DNA of 64,000 nt from NCBI RefSeq assembly GCF_003208435.1, contig NZ_QKMF01000002.1:330475-394474 (forward strand), read 5' to 3'. Source of the stretch: Pelagimonas varians. GTDB lineage: Bacteria; Pseudomonadota; Alphaproteobacteria; Rhodobacterales; Rhodobacteraceae. Below the pieces are notes generated by a model. It had not been told where the DNA came from, ran no database searches, and saw only the letters and a list, made by a program, of their open reading frames with translations. This document shows positions 7,905 to 17,048 of this stretch, piece after piece. A program made the position numbers and the translations under genes. Each line of letters starts with the position of its first letter. The stretch's first letter is position 1.

Positions 7905-9341
7905 TTAAGCTAGGGCCGCGCCACTGATGGATTTGATGTCTTGAAAGGCGCGAATGCCCCATATGCCGGCCTCGCGGCCATAGCCAGACAAACCACGTCC
8001 GCCAAATGGGGCCCCGTCTTCGCGGCTTTGCCCGTTGATCTGTACCATTCCCACCCGCAAAGCCTGTGCGACCCGATCAGCCCGCTGAAGGTCGGCGGTT
8101 TGAATAAATCCTGCCAACCCGTAAGACGATGCATTGGCCAGCGCGATTGCCTCTGCTTCGCTGTCAAAGGGGGTCATCGTTAGGACTGGCCCAAAGATCT
8201 CCTCACGGAACAGCGTCATTTCGGGTGTGACGTCGGCAAAGACCGTCGGCTGGGTGTAGTATCCCTGCGCCAGATGTGTTGGCCGGCCAGATCCGCCGGC
8301 AATCAGTTTGGCACCTTGGTGAAGGCCGGTTTCGATATAGTTTTGCACGCGGATGTATTGGGCATCGCTGATTTGCGGGCCGATATGTGCGCCAGATTGA
8401 TCTGGCCTGTTTACTTGTGTTTTGGCAGCAAGGGTCGCGGCCAGTTGAACGGCATCGTCATAGATTTCCCGCGCCACCAACATCCGCGAAGCCGCATTGC
8501 ACGACTGTCCTGCATTGCGAAAACAATGTGCCAGCCCTTGCTGTATGGCTGTGTGAACATCGCAATCTTCGAACAAGATATTGGCGGATTTCCCGCCCAG
8601 TTCCAGCGTGGTCCGGGTCATGCGTTCAGCGGCTTCGGCGGCAATGAACCGTCCTGTGGCGGTTGATCCGGTAAAGGAAACGATATCCACATCCGGCTGC
8701 GCAATCAGATTCGCACCAACAGCGCCGTCTCCGGTTATCAGATTGAAAACACCGGCTGGCAGATCCGCTGCATCCATCGCCTCGGCAAGGATCAAGGCCG
8801 TTCTGCTGGCAAGCTCTGATGGTTTGAGAACCATGGTGCAGCCCGCAGCCAAGGCTCCGGCCAGCTTTAGTGCAACTTGATTCAAGGGCCAGTTCCAAGG
8901 GGTGATCAGGGCCGCGACGCCCAAAGGCTCATAGCGTATCCGGTGGTCTGGATGCGTTGTCAGCGGGTGGTCGTCGGAAAGGCTGTCCAAAGCGGTCACC
9001 GTCGCGTGTAAATGGGCCAAACCAGCGGCCACTTGGCCGGTGCGGGCGAACTCGATCGGGGCACCGATTTCGTTGCTGATGCATTCTGCCAAAGCATCTG
9101 CACGCATTTCCAGCTGTTTGATGATCCGCAGCAAAGCGGCCTTGCGGTCAGCTAGACTGGATCGGCCCCAGCCGGAGGCAAACGCCTTGCGGGCGGAGGC
9201 AACGGCCTTGGCGCAGTCCTCATCGGTGGCCATTTGCAAAATGCCAGAAACCAGTTCTGTGTCCGGATTGACCAGATCGCGCCGCGCGCCTTTGGCCCCG
9301 TGCCAAGATCCATCATAATAGAGCTGGTCGTAGAGTGTCAT
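7905..9341 (-). CDS. NAD(P)-dependent aldehyde dehydrogenase
   Basis: 478 aa, full length for the ALDH superfamily. The catalytic Cys281 is in NAGQSCNA and the general base Glu247 is in LELGGKS. The coenzyme-loop motif FTGSTATGR is near residue 223. It oxidises an aldehyde to the acid in the cytoplasm, and the substrate cannot be told. An IclR regulator is encoded just upstream on the same strand, and a TetR-like dyad lies between them, so the gene is probably inducible in catabolism. The 5-base gap to the convergent DeoR gene leaves no room for a separate terminator. Confidence 0.85.
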   Translation of the reverse strand: MTLYDQLYYDGSWHGAKGARRDLVNPDTELVSGILQMATDEDCAKAVASARKAFASGWGRSSLADRKAALLRIIKQLEMRADALAECISNEIGAPIEFARTGQVAAGLAHLHATVTALDSLSDDHPLTTHPDHRIRYEPLGVAALITPWNWPLNQVALKLAGALAAGCTMVLKPSELASRTALILAEAMDAADLPAGVFNLITGDGAVGANLIAQPDVDIVSFTGSTATGRFIAAEAAERMTRTTLELGGKSANILFEDCDVHTAIQQGLAHCFRNAGQSCNAASRMLVAREIYDDAVQLAATLAAKTQVNRPDQSGAHIGPQISDAQYIRVQNYIETGLHQGAKLIAGGSGRPTHLAQGYYTQPTVFADVTPEMTLFREEIFGPVLTMTPFDSEAEAIALANASSYGLAGFIQTADLQRADRVAQALRVGMVQINGQSREDGAPFGGRGLSGYGREAGIWGIRAFQDIKSISGAALA

Positions 9342-9454
9342 TCAGCCCGTATCCCTTTACCAAAGCCCGTGATGGCCATAGGCCAACCCGCGCATTTGCG
9401 AGGGGCTGGGCGCGAAGATCAAGCGGATTTCACCTAGGAACAGGAAACGTGATC

Positions 9455-9468
9455 TGACCGACCGGTCA
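9455..9468. promoter_or_regulatory. Inverted repeat TGACCG-AC-CGGTCA upstream of the ALDH gene
   Basis: A perfect 6-base arm dyad centred about 120 bases before the ALDH start and 4 bases after the IclR gene's stop. The GACCG/CGGTC arms with a short spacer resemble TetR-family operators more than typical IclR sites. No TetR gene is adjacent. Confidence 0.45.
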
Positions 9469-9471
9469 AAG

Positions 9472-10236
9472 TCAGGAAACCAAATCCGAAAGCTCGGATG
9501 CGGCCCCTTGCATTTGTGGCAAGAAGCTCATTGCATGTTGCACGTCAAATCGCTGGGTCGGTGCATGAAACGACAAAGTGGCCATCAACCGACCATGCAC
9601 ATCGCGGACTGGCACCGCAATTGCGATCATGTCATCCATGAATTCTTCGCGGTCCAATGAGTAGTCGTTTTTTCGGACTTGGGTGATTTCAGAAATCAGT
9701 TCTTCCGGGGTGATGATCGTGTTTACGGTACGGGCCGCAAGGTCAGCCGCGCCAAGATATCGTTGCAGGTGATTGCGGGTAAGCGAACTTAGGTACATTT
9801 TACCAGATGCGGTGCAGTAAAAGGGCACCCGGGTTCCGATAGGAAGCTGAATGCGCAATGGCCATTCCGTTTCAACCCGTTCAACATAGGTCATCGCATG
9901 CCGGTCGGGCAGGGCGATGTTGCAGGTTTCGCCAATCTGCTGGCTGAGTTTTCCCAAAATTGCCTGACGAGCCGTTCGAATGCGCAGCGATGACAAAATG
10001 CCGCCAGACATGATCCTTAAGCGTGGGCCGGGGGAATAGGTCCGGCCGTCCAAATCGCGCTGCAAAAAACCCTCGTCTTCAAGGGTTGCAAACAGTCGGT
10101 GAATGGTAGGCTTGGGTAACCCGATTTTTTCGTTCACCGATGTTGGGGTGACGGGAACGCCCGCCCGCGCGACTTCTTCTAGAACCAAAAGCAATCTGAG
10201 GTTGGTTGGGATGATGTCTTGTTTGTCCCCGTCCAT
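9472..10236 (-). CDS. IclR-family transcriptional regulator
   Basis: 254 aa. An N-terminal winged helix (about residues 10-75: LLLVLEEVARAGVPVTPTSVNEKIGLPKPTIHRLFATLEDEGFL) is followed by an IclR effector domain. The latter has TASGKMYLSSL and a C-terminal EFMDDMIAIAVPVRD stretch. IclR proteins control catabolic operons in response to small organic acids. It lies upstream of, and in the same direction as, the aldehyde dehydrogenase gene, so it may control it. Effector unknown. Confidence 0.85.
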   Translation of the reverse strand: MDGDKQDIIPTNLRLLLVLEEVARAGVPVTPTSVNEKIGLPKPTIHRLFATLEDEGFLQRDLDGRTYSPGPRLRIMSGGILSSLRIRTARQAILGKLSQQIGETCNIALPDRHAMTYVERVETEWPLRIQLPIGTRVPFYCTASGKMYLSSLTRNHLQRYLGAADLAARTVNTIITPEELISEITQVRKNDYSLDREEFMDDMIAIAVPVRDVHGRLMATLSFHAPTQRFDVQHAMSFLPQMQGAASELSDLVS

Positions 10237-10382
10237 AGCTGGCTCCGTCTTTGGCTGGTCGCTGGGCTGATGTTAGGCCACATTCGACGAAATCGGTTGA
10301 TGCCCGTTATAGCGTAGCAAAGGGAACTAGGGAACGCCCCTTGCGCGAAAGCAAAGGGCTGCTGCGACGGGCACATGAGGGG

Positions 10383-10868
10383 TTAGCCCCCAAAGTGGCG
10401 GCGCTCGATACTTACCGCGCCGCCCGCGTCTGAGCGGATGATATGCAGATCGCCGTATTCCAGCGGGGGCGGATTGCTGAGCCGCAAGTCTTTCCAGATG
10501 GCTTTGAGATTACCCTTGTTGCCAATCCAAATAACGCTGCGCCCAGCACTGGCAGCGATCAAGCCGCTTGTCGGCATTTCGCTGGGCAGGTTTTGAACGG
10601 GTAGATTTCGCGCAGTGGCCAAAGGCGCTGCGGTATCCATATTGCGTTTGATTCCGGGCGAAATAATCGCATCCAAGGGCATACCATTCAAAGCATGAAC
10701 CAAATCACGCGATCGAATTTTGCCTTTTGCACTCAGATCGTCGCCATCGCGATCGGCATGGCGCACAACAATCAAAGTCGAATTTGGAGCAAGGGAAAAC
10801 GCGCCCTGCGGTCCGCTGCAGGCCGCAACTGCGAGCAGGGACGAAATCAAAAAGTAACGACGGAACAT
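10383..10868 (-). CDS. Histidine phosphatase-family lipoprotein
   Basis: 161 aa. A lipoprotein signal peptide ends in the lipobox LAVAAC with lipidated Cys17. A small histidine phosphatase-like domain then starts with VVRHADRD (R36-H37), the phosphohistidine RH(G/A) motif. The domain is shorter than typical phosphoglycerate mutases, and the second catalytic His is not obvious. The protein is probably anchored in the membrane facing the periplasm. The substrate is unknown, and it may not be catalytic. The start is preceded by GGAGGT (10876-10881 on the plus strand reads acctcc), a good ribosome site. Confidence 0.72.
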   Translation of the reverse strand: MFRRYFLISSLLAVAACSGPQGAFSLAPNSTLIVVRHADRDGDDLSAKGKIRSRDLVHALNGMPLDAIISPGIKRNMDTAAPLATARNLPVQNLPSEMPTSGLIAASAGRSVIWIGNKGNLKAIWKDLRLSNPPPLEYGDLHIIRSDAGGAVSIERRHFGG

Positions 10869-10936
10869 AGCTGACCTCCGAAGATTTATCCCTTCAGTAT
10901 AGCGGTCAGCCTGAATTTCGACAAATCTGCGTCAGG

Positions 10937-11104
10937 CTACTTGGTCAAGATCAGCTTGCCAGCGCGGGTTATGCGCAGGGTGTAAACTTGTTCACCCAGT
11001 TGGATGTTGGCCAAACTGCCGCCGTCCGTCAGGGAATTGGCGTCATAAATCGGCAGGCGTTGTGCGGGTTGGTTTGCCAGTTCGCGGGCGATATTCAAGG
11101 TCAT
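10937..11104 (-). CDS. hemP: Hemin uptake protein HemP
   Basis: 55 aa. The sequence LPIYDANSL ... LANIQLGEQVYTLRITRAGKLILTK matches the small HemP family over nearly its whole length. HemP proteins are encoded with heme-uptake systems, and in some bacteria activate heme-transporter expression under iron limitation. No TonB receptor or ABC genes are adjacent here. The ATG at 11104 overlaps the stop of a possible 34-codon upstream ORF, suggesting translational coupling. Iron-regulated expression is expected from the family, but I could not place a clear Irr or RirA box. Confidence 0.88.
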   Translation of the reverse strand: MTLNIARELANQPAQRLPIYDANSLTDGGSLANIQLGEQVYTLRITRAGKLILTK

Positions 11105-11205
11105 GTATCAGTGCCTCTGGTATGCTCGATCAGATCGAAGAGGGTTTCAAGATTGCGCAAACGTGGAAGTGCCAAAAAGATGAAAAACGGGCTTTGTGAC
11201 TTCAT
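11101..11205 (-). CDS. Possible 34-aa small ORF overlapping the hemP start
   Basis: The ATG at 11205 is preceded by GGAAG at a good spacing, and the reading frame ends in a TGA that overlaps the hemP ATG (ATGA). The product would be a short, hydrophobic-then-charged peptide: MKSQSPFFIFLALPRLRNL, then LFDLIEHTRGTDT. No family is recognised. It could be a leader peptide that couples hemP translation, a short membrane peptide, or chance. Confidence 0.35.
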   Translation of the reverse strand: MKSQSPFFIFLALPRLRNLETLFDLIEHTRGTDT

Positions 11206-11332
11206 CAACTTCTTCCTGCGTCGCTTGTTGACTGGCTGACCTAACGGGCTGGCTGACGATGGCAATATGCGGGGTGAATTCCATCGAGTCAATCCTGATT
11301 GAAATAATAAGGTATATTTTTCAATAAAGAAA

Positions 11333-11360
11333 AACCCGCCACACAATCGTGCGGCGGGTT
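11333..11360 (-). terminator. Rho-independent terminator of icd
   Basis: Read on the minus strand, AACCCGCC/GGCGGGTT arms plus an inner CAC/GTG pair form the stem, with an AATC-type loop (GATT) and a following T-run. It lies about 25 bases past the icd stop. Confidence 0.85.
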
Positions 11361-11383
11361 CTTTTGGCTAACCAATCAGGTGT

Positions 11384-13594
11384 TTAGGCAAAGATTGCAT
11401 TCAGCGTGGCGCTGGGGCGCATAACTTCGGCCTTTTTCGCTACAGATGGGCGGTAGTAGCCACCGATGTCCGCCGCAGGACCTTGAGCAGCCGCCAATTC
11501 GGCCAAGATCGCGGATTCGCCATCTGCCAGAGCTTTGGCGATTGGGGCAAAATGGGCTGCCAGATCAGCGTCGTCTGACTGCGCGGCCAAGGCTTCGGCC
11601 CAATAGCGGGCAAACCAGTAGTGGCTGTCACGGTTGTCAGGCTGACCAACTTTGCGCGAAGGCGAACGATTGTCGTCAAGAATGCCCTGCGTGGCGGCTT
11701 CGGCTGCTACACCCAAAACGCCAGCTTTGGCATTGCCACGGCTGTCCGCAAGGAAGTTGAGGCTTTCACCCAAGGCGCAGAATTCGCCCATGCTGTCCCA
11801 ACGCAGGTGGTTTTCTTCGACCAACTGTTGAACGTGCTTGGGGGCTGAGCCGCCCGCACCGGTTTCGAACAAGCCGCCACCGTTCATCAGCTTCACAATC
11901 GACAACATTTTGGCCGATGTGCCCAGCTCAAGAATGGGGAACAGATCGGTCAGGTAGTCGCGCAACACGTTACCGGTGATGGCGATGCTGTCATTCCCTG
12001 CGGTGATTGTCTTCAAAGACTGGGCTGTGGCTTCGCGTGGGGCCATAGTCTGGAATTTGTCGGCAACGCCGGCGGCTTCCAGAGCTGGCTGCACGTATTT
12101 GATCAGCTCGGCGTCATGGGCGCGGTTTGCGTCCAACCAGAAAATCGCTTCGGAACCGGTCAGGCGCTGACGGTCCAACGCAAGCTGGATCCAGTTTTCG
12201 ATCGGTGCCTGCTTGACAGTGCAAGACCGCCAGATGTCTCCTGCTTCGACGTCATGGCTCAGCAGTGTTTCACCGTTGGCCAGAACAACGCGGATGGTGC
12301 CGTCAGCAGCCGCTTCGAAGGTGGTTGGGTGCGAGCCGTATTCTTCGGCCTTTTGCGCCATCAGACCGACGTTGGCGACGGAACCGGCGGTGGTCACATC
12401 CAACGCGCCGTTGGCTTTGAAAAAGTTGATCGATTCGTCATAGATTGTGGCGTAGCAGCGATCGGGGATCACACAGTTGGTATCGCCTTTATTCCCAGCA
12501 GCGTCCCAACCTTTGCCGCCCGCGCGGATAACCGCAGGCATCGAGGCGTCGATGATAACGTCCGACGGGACGTGCAGGTTGGTGATGCCTTTGTCGCTGT
12601 CGACCATATACATGGCAGGGCGATCGGCGGTTACGGCGTCGATTGCGGCCATGATGTCGGCGTTGCCAGCAACACGTTCCAGCAGGTCACCCATGCCGGA
12701 ATTCGGGTTCACACCCAATGCATCCAACTCTGCGCCGAATTTTTCGAACACTGGGGCCAGCCATGCTTTGACCGCGTGGCCAAAGATGATCGGGTCAGAG
12801 ACCTTCATCATTGTGGCTTTCATGTGCAAGGAGAACATGGTGCCATCGGCTTTGGTGTCTTCGATTGCGCCGGCAAGGAAGGTGCCCAGGGCCTTGGCGG
12901 ACATAAATGTCGCGTCAGCAATTGTGCCGGTTTCCAGCGGCCAGCCGTCTTTCAAAACGGTGACAGAACCGTCTTTGGCAACAAATTCAATTTTCGCGTC
13001 GCCGGCTTGCGCCTCGGTGATGGTGGCGGATTTCTCGTTTGCGTAGAAATCATTGCCGGGCATCGACGATACTTTGGTTTTGCTCTCAGACGCCCATTTG
13101 CCCATCGAATGCGGGTTGTTTTGGGCGAATTTCTTAACAGCCTTGGCGGCGCGGCGATCAGAGTTGCCTTCGCGCAGCACAGGGTTCACGGCAGAGCCTT
13201 TGATCGCGTCGTAACGTGCACGAACGGCTTTTTCTGCGTCTGTTTTGGGCTCTTCAGGATAATCGGGCAGTTTGTAGCCCTGCGCCTGAAGCTCTTCTAC
13301 GGCAGCAACCAGCTGCGGTACGGAGGCCGAGATGTTTGGCAGTTTGATGACGTTGGCTTCGGCGGTTTTCACCAGCTTGCCAAGTTCGGCCAGATCGTCG
13401 GACTGACGCTGCTCTTCTGTCAGGTTCTCAGGGAAGGTCGAGATGATTCGAGCTGCCAGCGAGATGTCCTTGGTGCCCACGGATACGCCAGCGGCCCCCG
13501 CAAAGCTTTGAATGATGGGCAGGAACGAAGCCGAGGCCAGCTCGGGCGCTTCGTCTACGATAGTATAAATGATATCTGGAGTGTTCTTCGACAT
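11384..13594 (-). CDS. icd: NADP-dependent isocitrate dehydrogenase, monomeric type
   Basis: 736 aa, the length of the monomeric (about 80 kDa) IDH class. It oxidatively decarboxylates isocitrate to 2-oxoglutarate in the TCA cycle. The N-terminus ([27 protein letters not shown]), the [10 protein letters not shown] stretch and EGNSDRRAA are typical of this class, which has no length or sequence match to the dimeric Icd. It is a single-gene unit with a terminator behind it. Long open frames on the opposite strand reflect the high GC of this gene. The start is preceded by GAAAGGCAGAA. Confidence 0.95.
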   Translation of the reverse strand: MSKNTPDIIYTIVDEAPELASASFLPIIQSFAGAAGVSVGTKDISLAARIISTFPENLTEEQRQSDDLAELGKLVKTAEANVIKLPNISASVPQLVAAVEELQAQGYKLPDYPEEPKTDAEKAVRARYDAIKGSAVNPVLREGNSDRRAAKAVKKFAQNNPHSMGKWASESKTKVSSMPGNDFYANEKSATITEAQAGDAKIEFVAKDGSVTVLKDGWPLETGTIADATFMSAKALGTFLAGAIEDTKADGTMFSLHMKATMMKVSDPIIFGHAVKAWLAPVFEKFGAELDALGVNPNSGMGDLLERVAGNADIMAAIDAVTADRPAMYMVDSDKGITNLHVPSDVIIDASMPAVIRAGGKGWDAAGNKGDTNCVIPDRCYATIYDESINFFKANGALDVTTAGSVANVGLMAQKAEEYGSHPTTFEAAADGTIRVVLANGETLLSHDVEAGDIWRSCTVKQAPIENWIQLALDRQRLTGSEAIFWLDANRAHDAELIKYVQPALEAAGVADKFQTMAPREATAQSLKTITAGNDSIAITGNVLRDYLTDLFPILELGTSAKMLSIVKLMNGGGLFETGAGGSAPKHVQQLVEENHLRWDSMGEFCALGESLNFLADSRGNAKAGVLGVAAEAATQGILDDNRSPSRKVGQPDNRDSHYWFARYWAEALAAQSDDADLAAHFAPIAKALADGESAILAELAAAQGPAADIGGYYRPSVAKKAEVMRPSATLNAIFA

Positions 13595-13652
13595 GATTTC
13601 TGCCTTTCGTTTGCTGGGCTCTCCTTAGGGCATAGCAGGGGAAACGTCTACA

Positions 13653-13668
13653 GTATACCAGCGTATAC
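13653..13668. promoter_or_regulatory. Paired GTATAC sites upstream of icd
   Basis: GTATAC-CAGC-GTATAC lies about 60 bases before the icd start and about 100 bases before the divergent methyltransferase gene. Each hexamer is itself palindromic and the pair is spaced one helical turn apart (10 bases start to start). This suggests a dimer-binding operator. The regulator is unknown. Confidence 0.35.
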
Positions 13669-13765
13669 CGTGGAGCATTTCGTCGCGTGGTAAATGAAGT
13701 GGCCCCGCTGCGATAGCGGCTGTGTGACCTTTGGCTTTCTTGCAGCCGAAGTCTATGGTCGCACC

Positions 13766-14281
13766 ATGGCCTATAATTACGACGACCTCTACAAAACCAC
13801 ACCGAACGCCTTGGGCGATCCGACCAAGACGTTTGTCGATTTCTTTTCGAGGCGGGACTTAGGGCAGGGATTGCGCGTTCTCGACGTCGGCTGTGGGCAG
13901 GGCCGGGATGCGCTTTTTATCGCAGAGCTTGGTCATAGGGTTGTGGGTGTTGATTTGTCCCCGAGTGGAATTGCAGATCTGACCGCCAGCGCGCAGAAGC
14001 AAAACTTGGCAATCACGGGTATTGTTGCAGACATTACACAATTCACGCCCGAAGGTGATTTTGACATTCTGCTGATCGACCGAACGCTGCACATGTTAGA
14101 TGCGGGACCACGTCTAAAAGCCTTGGGTAGGTTGATTGATCATGTGGCCCCAAACGGATGGGTCTTGATCGTGGACGAAAGCAGCAACATTGCCGGCTTC
14201 AAAACCGTGTTTGATGCGCATTGCGAACAATGGTCCACCGAAGTTGCGAAAAAAGGCACCTTGTTTTTAAAACGCAGCTAG
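13766..14281 (+). CDS. Class I SAM-dependent methyltransferase
   Basis: 171 aa. The SAM-binding motif I is VLDVGCGQGRDALFIAELGH near residue 34, with VGVDLS as the motif-I acidic strand end and DILLIDRTLHML as motif II-like. It has the compact TehB/UbiE-like fold size. The substrate is unknown. The start at 13766 is chosen because family similarity begins with MAYNYDDLY. An open frame extends upstream toward icd without a ribosome site. It is divergent from icd. Confidence 0.78.
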   Translation: MAYNYDDLYKTTPNALGDPTKTFVDFFSRRDLGQGLRVLDVGCGQGRDALFIAELGHRVVGVDLSPSGIADLTASAQKQNLAITGIVADITQFTPEGDFDILLIDRTLHMLDAGPRLKALGRLIDHVAPNGWVLIVDESSNIAGFKTVFDAHCEQWSTEVAKKGTLFLKRS

Positions 14282-14310
14282 CCAGCGCATTGCCCCATTT
14301 TGGGACACTG

Positions 14311-14523
14311 TCAGAGCCAGTGGCCGGCCTCATCCTTTTGGGGGCCGTGCAGGTCAAAGCTTGGGCGGGCAACGGTGTCCAGCGGGTCGCTTTGAAATGC
14401 GGCGTTCCACATTTTGACAAGAGGGCCTTCGTAAGGCTCGCCTGTGCTGACGGATTGGGCAAAAATCCCAAGGCCAATCACACAAGCAGTGGCAAGAATG
14501 GGGGCGTTGATCGGGCTTCGCAT
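14311..14523 (-). CDS. Small exported protein of unknown function
   Basis: 70 aa. A hydrophobic N-terminal segment (ILATACVIGLGIFAQSVSTG, residues 9-28) looks like a signal peptide or membrane anchor. The polar tail ends GPQKDEAGHWL. The ATG at 14523 is preceded by AGGAGA with a 5-base spacer, which supports it as a real gene. No family is recognised. It is convergent with the methyltransferase and divergent from the phytanoyl-CoA dioxygenase-like gene. Confidence 0.5.
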   Translation of the reverse strand: MRSPINAPILATACVIGLGIFAQSVSTGEPYEGPLVKMWNAAFQSDPLDTVARPSFDLHGPQKDEAGHWL

Positions 14524-14685
14524 GACGGTCTCCTGTTGTTCTTTGACAGGTTACACGTTGGTGCCGACAAGTTTCGTCGGTATTGGATGAGATTTTTTCA
14601 AGGGGCGGGCAAATATTGTGAGTGTATTGCAATGGACCCTATGAACGGGCCTGCCTAAAGTCATCCGAATTCGAAGGATACACAG

Positions 14686-15492
14686 ATGCACCCACTCGTT
14701 ACACAAGCCCAGATTGACACCTTTCAAACTGAAGGCGTTGTTTTGATCAAAGGATTGTTTAAGTCCCACATCGACACAATTCGCAGCGGAATTGAACGCA
14801 ATATGGCAAAGCCGGGCCCCTATGCGGCTGAGAACCTGAAAGAGGGCGAGGCGGGGCGGTTTTTTGACGACTATTGCAACTGGACGCGTATCCCCGAGTT
14901 CGAAGAGGTGATCCGCACTTCGCCCGCCGCTGAGGTGGCTGCCGACCTGATGGGGTCACAGCGTGTGCAGGTCTTTCATGACCATGTTCTTGTCAAAGAA
15001 CCCGGAACATCCAAAGCAACGCCATGGCATCAAGATGGTCCTTATTACTTTGTGGATGGTATTCAAAACGTCAGTTTTTGGTCGCCCATGGATCCTGTGA
15101 ATGACAACAGCCTGCGCTGCGTCGCGGGCAGTCATGCGTGGGACAAACCGGTTTTACCGACGCGCTGGTTGGCCGAGACCAGCTTTTATGCCAATGAGGA
15201 CGAATATATGCCCGTCCCTGATCCCGACGCAGAGGGTATGGACATCAAGGAATGGCAGATGGAACCGGGCGATGCGGTTGCGTTCAACTACGGGATTTTG
15301 CACGGAGCGCGCGGGAATGAGGCCAGCACACGGCGGCGGGCTTTTTCCCTGAGGTTGCTGGGGGATGACGCAAGGTACATTGAGCGGCCGGGGCCGACTT
15401 CGCCGCCATTTCCAGGGCATGACATGAAGCCGGGGCAGCGCCTGCGCGAAGATTGGTTTCCCACGATTTTTGAACGCAAAGACATCATTTGA
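14686..15492 (+). CDS. Phytanoyl-CoA dioxygenase (PhyH) family protein
   Basis: 268 aa Fe(II)/2-oxoglutarate-dependent oxygenase. The metal triad is visible as H115-x-D117 (TPWHQDGPYYF) and H206 (YGILHGARGNEA), with a downstream arginine-rich stretch (TRRRAF) positioned for 2-oxoglutarate binding. Length is normal for the family. Substrate unknown; members hydroxylate diverse small molecules including ectoine, phytanoyl-CoA and phosphonates. It is a stand-alone gene sharing a bidirectional terminator with glyA. A ribosome site (GAAGGA) precedes the ATG. Confidence 0.82.
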   Translation: MHPLVTQAQIDTFQTEGVVLIKGLFKSHIDTIRSGIERNMAKPGPYAAENLKEGEAGRFFDDYCNWTRIPEFEEVIRTSPAAEVAADLMGSQRVQVFHDHVLVKEPGTSKATPWHQDGPYYFVDGIQNVSFWSPMDPVNDNSLRCVAGSHAWDKPVLPTRWLAETSFYANEDEYMPVPDPDAEGMDIKEWQMEPGDAVAFNYGILHGARGNEASTRRRAFSLRLLGDDARYIERPGPTSPPFPGHDMKPGQRLREDWFPTIFERKDII

Positions 15493-15498
15493 AAATAG

Positions 15499-15528
15499 AA
15501 AACCGCGCCTGATATCAGGCGCGGTTTT
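15499..15528. terminator. Bidirectional terminator between phyH-like gene and glyA
   Basis: A perfect 30-base palindrome. AAAACCGCGCCTGAT at 15499-15513 is mirrored at 15514-15528 and ends in a T-run. A-run/stem/T-run symmetry makes it work on both strands, closing the phyH-like gene from the left and glyA from the right. Confidence 0.9.
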
Positions 15529-15581
15529 TGATTGTACTGTTCAGCGGATCAAGTGCTCCCGAAACTTAGATGCTCAAGCGA

Positions 15582-16868
15582 TCAAAGATCTGGGTACAGC
15601 GGGAACTTGGCGCAAAGGGCGGCCACTTCGCCGCGTACCTTTTCCTCTACGGCGGAATTGCCGTCTGCGCCATTAGCGGCGATCCCATCGACCACTTCGA
15701 TGATCCAATCCGCGATCTGGCGGAACTCTGCCTCGCCAAAGCCGCGTGTGGTGCCGGCGGGCGACCCAAGGCGGATGCCCGAAGTCACAGTTGGCTTTTC
15801 GGGGTCAAAGGGCACACCATTTTTGTTGCAGGTGATATGCGCACGGCCCAAGGCTTTGTCGACGATATTGCCGGTCACGCCCTTGGGACGCAAATCAACC
15901 AGCACAACATGTGTATCGGTCCCATGGGTCACAGTGTCCAAACCGCCTTTGATCAACTGATCTGACAGCGCTTGAGCGTTCGCGATGACCTGCTTGGCAT
16001 ATTCTTTGAACTCGGGGCGCAGCGCTTCGCCAAAGGCAACTGCCTTGGCCGCGATGACATGCATCAAAGGACCACCCTGAATACCGGGGAAGATCGCCGA
16101 GTTGATTTTCTTGGCGATGGCTTCGTCGTTGGTCAGGATCATGCCGCCACGAGGGCCGCGCAATGTTTTATGCGTGGTGGTGGTGGCCACATGCGCGTGC
16201 GGGAAGGGGCTGGGGTGTTCGCCCGCCGCAACCAGACCGGCAAAGTGGGCCATATCAACGTGCAGGTAGGCACCAACCATATCGGCGATTTCGCGCATGC
16301 GCGCAAAGTCGATCTGGCGCGGAATGGCAGAGCCACCGGCGATGATCATCTTTGGCTTATGCTCTTTCGCCAACTCTTCGACCTGATCGTAGTCCAGCGT
16401 GTTGTCCTGACGGCGCACACCGTATTGAACAGCATTGAACCACTTGCCCGACTGGTTGGGGCGCGCACCGTGGGTCAAGTGACCACCGGCATCTAGGCTC
16501 ATGCCCAAAATGGTGTCACCGGGCTGGATCAGCGCTTGGAACACACCTTGGTTGGCTTGCGACCCCGAGTTGGGCTGCACATTGGCGAAGTCGCAGCCAA
16601 ACAGCTGTTTGGCACGGTCGATGGCCAGATTTTCTGCCACGTCTACATATTGGCAACCACCATAATAGCGACGGCCGGGATAGCCTTCGGCGTATTTGTT
16701 GGTCATCACGGACCCTTGGGCCTCCATCACCGCGCGGGACACGATGTTTTCCGAGGCGATCAATTCGATCTCGTCGCGCTGACGACCAAGTTCGTTGGTG
16801 ATCGAGCCAAATAGTTCAGGGTCACTGTCGGCAAGGGACTGTGAAAAGAAATCGCGAGATGCAGTCAT
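15582..16868 (-). CDS. glyA: Serine hydroxymethyltransferase
   Basis: 428 aa. PLP enzyme interconverting serine and glycine with tetrahydrofolate, supplying C1 units. The conserved ELIASENI near residue 37, [14 protein letters not shown], and the PLP-lysine motif [14 protein letters not shown] are all present. The start at 16868 has AAGGAGC six bases upstream. The frame is open for another 183 codons upstream, but that part overlaps nadK on the other strand and does not resemble SHMT, so it is not coding. It is divergent from nadK. Confidence 0.96.
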   Translation of the reverse strand: MTASRDFFSQSLADSDPELFGSITNELGRQRDEIELIASENIVSRAVMEAQGSVMTNKYAEGYPGRRYYGGCQYVDVAENLAIDRAKQLFGCDFANVQPNSGSQANQGVFQALIQPGDTILGMSLDAGGHLTHGARPNQSGKWFNAVQYGVRRQDNTLDYDQVEELAKEHKPKMIIAGGSAIPRQIDFARMREIADMVGAYLHVDMAHFAGLVAAGEHPSPFPHAHVATTTTHKTLRGPRGGMILTNDEAIAKKINSAIFPGIQGGPLMHVIAAKAVAFGEALRPEFKEYAKQVIANAQALSDQLIKGGLDTVTHGTDTHVVLVDLRPKGVTGNIVDKALGRAHITCNKNGVPFDPEKPTVTSGIRLGSPAGTTRGFGEAEFRQIADWIIEVVDGIAANGADGNSAVEEKVRGEVAALCAKFPLYPDL

Positions 16869-17048
16869 TGGGCTGCTCCTTGATTGGGGGCGGGATGGAT
16901 GCGGAATCGAATTGCGACGTTTCGTATCGGAAACGATCCCAGAGGCAAAGGCGCTAAAGCGACGAAAGGCAATATTCTTGCGGCATCTCTGGTGTGTAGG
17001 GGGAACTTGTGATTGTTTCGGAGACAAAAGCGACAGACAGGAAACACC

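Noticed and set aside
12116..13693. 525-codon open frame on the plus strand opposite icd
   Set aside because: It is antisense to a full-length, clearly recognisable isocitrate dehydrogenase. Its His/Arg/Gly/Val-rich product resembles no protein and arises from codon bias of the real gene.
16869..17048. Glycine riboswitch before glyA
   Set aside because: The conserved glycine-aptamer core sequences are not present on the minus strand in this gap.
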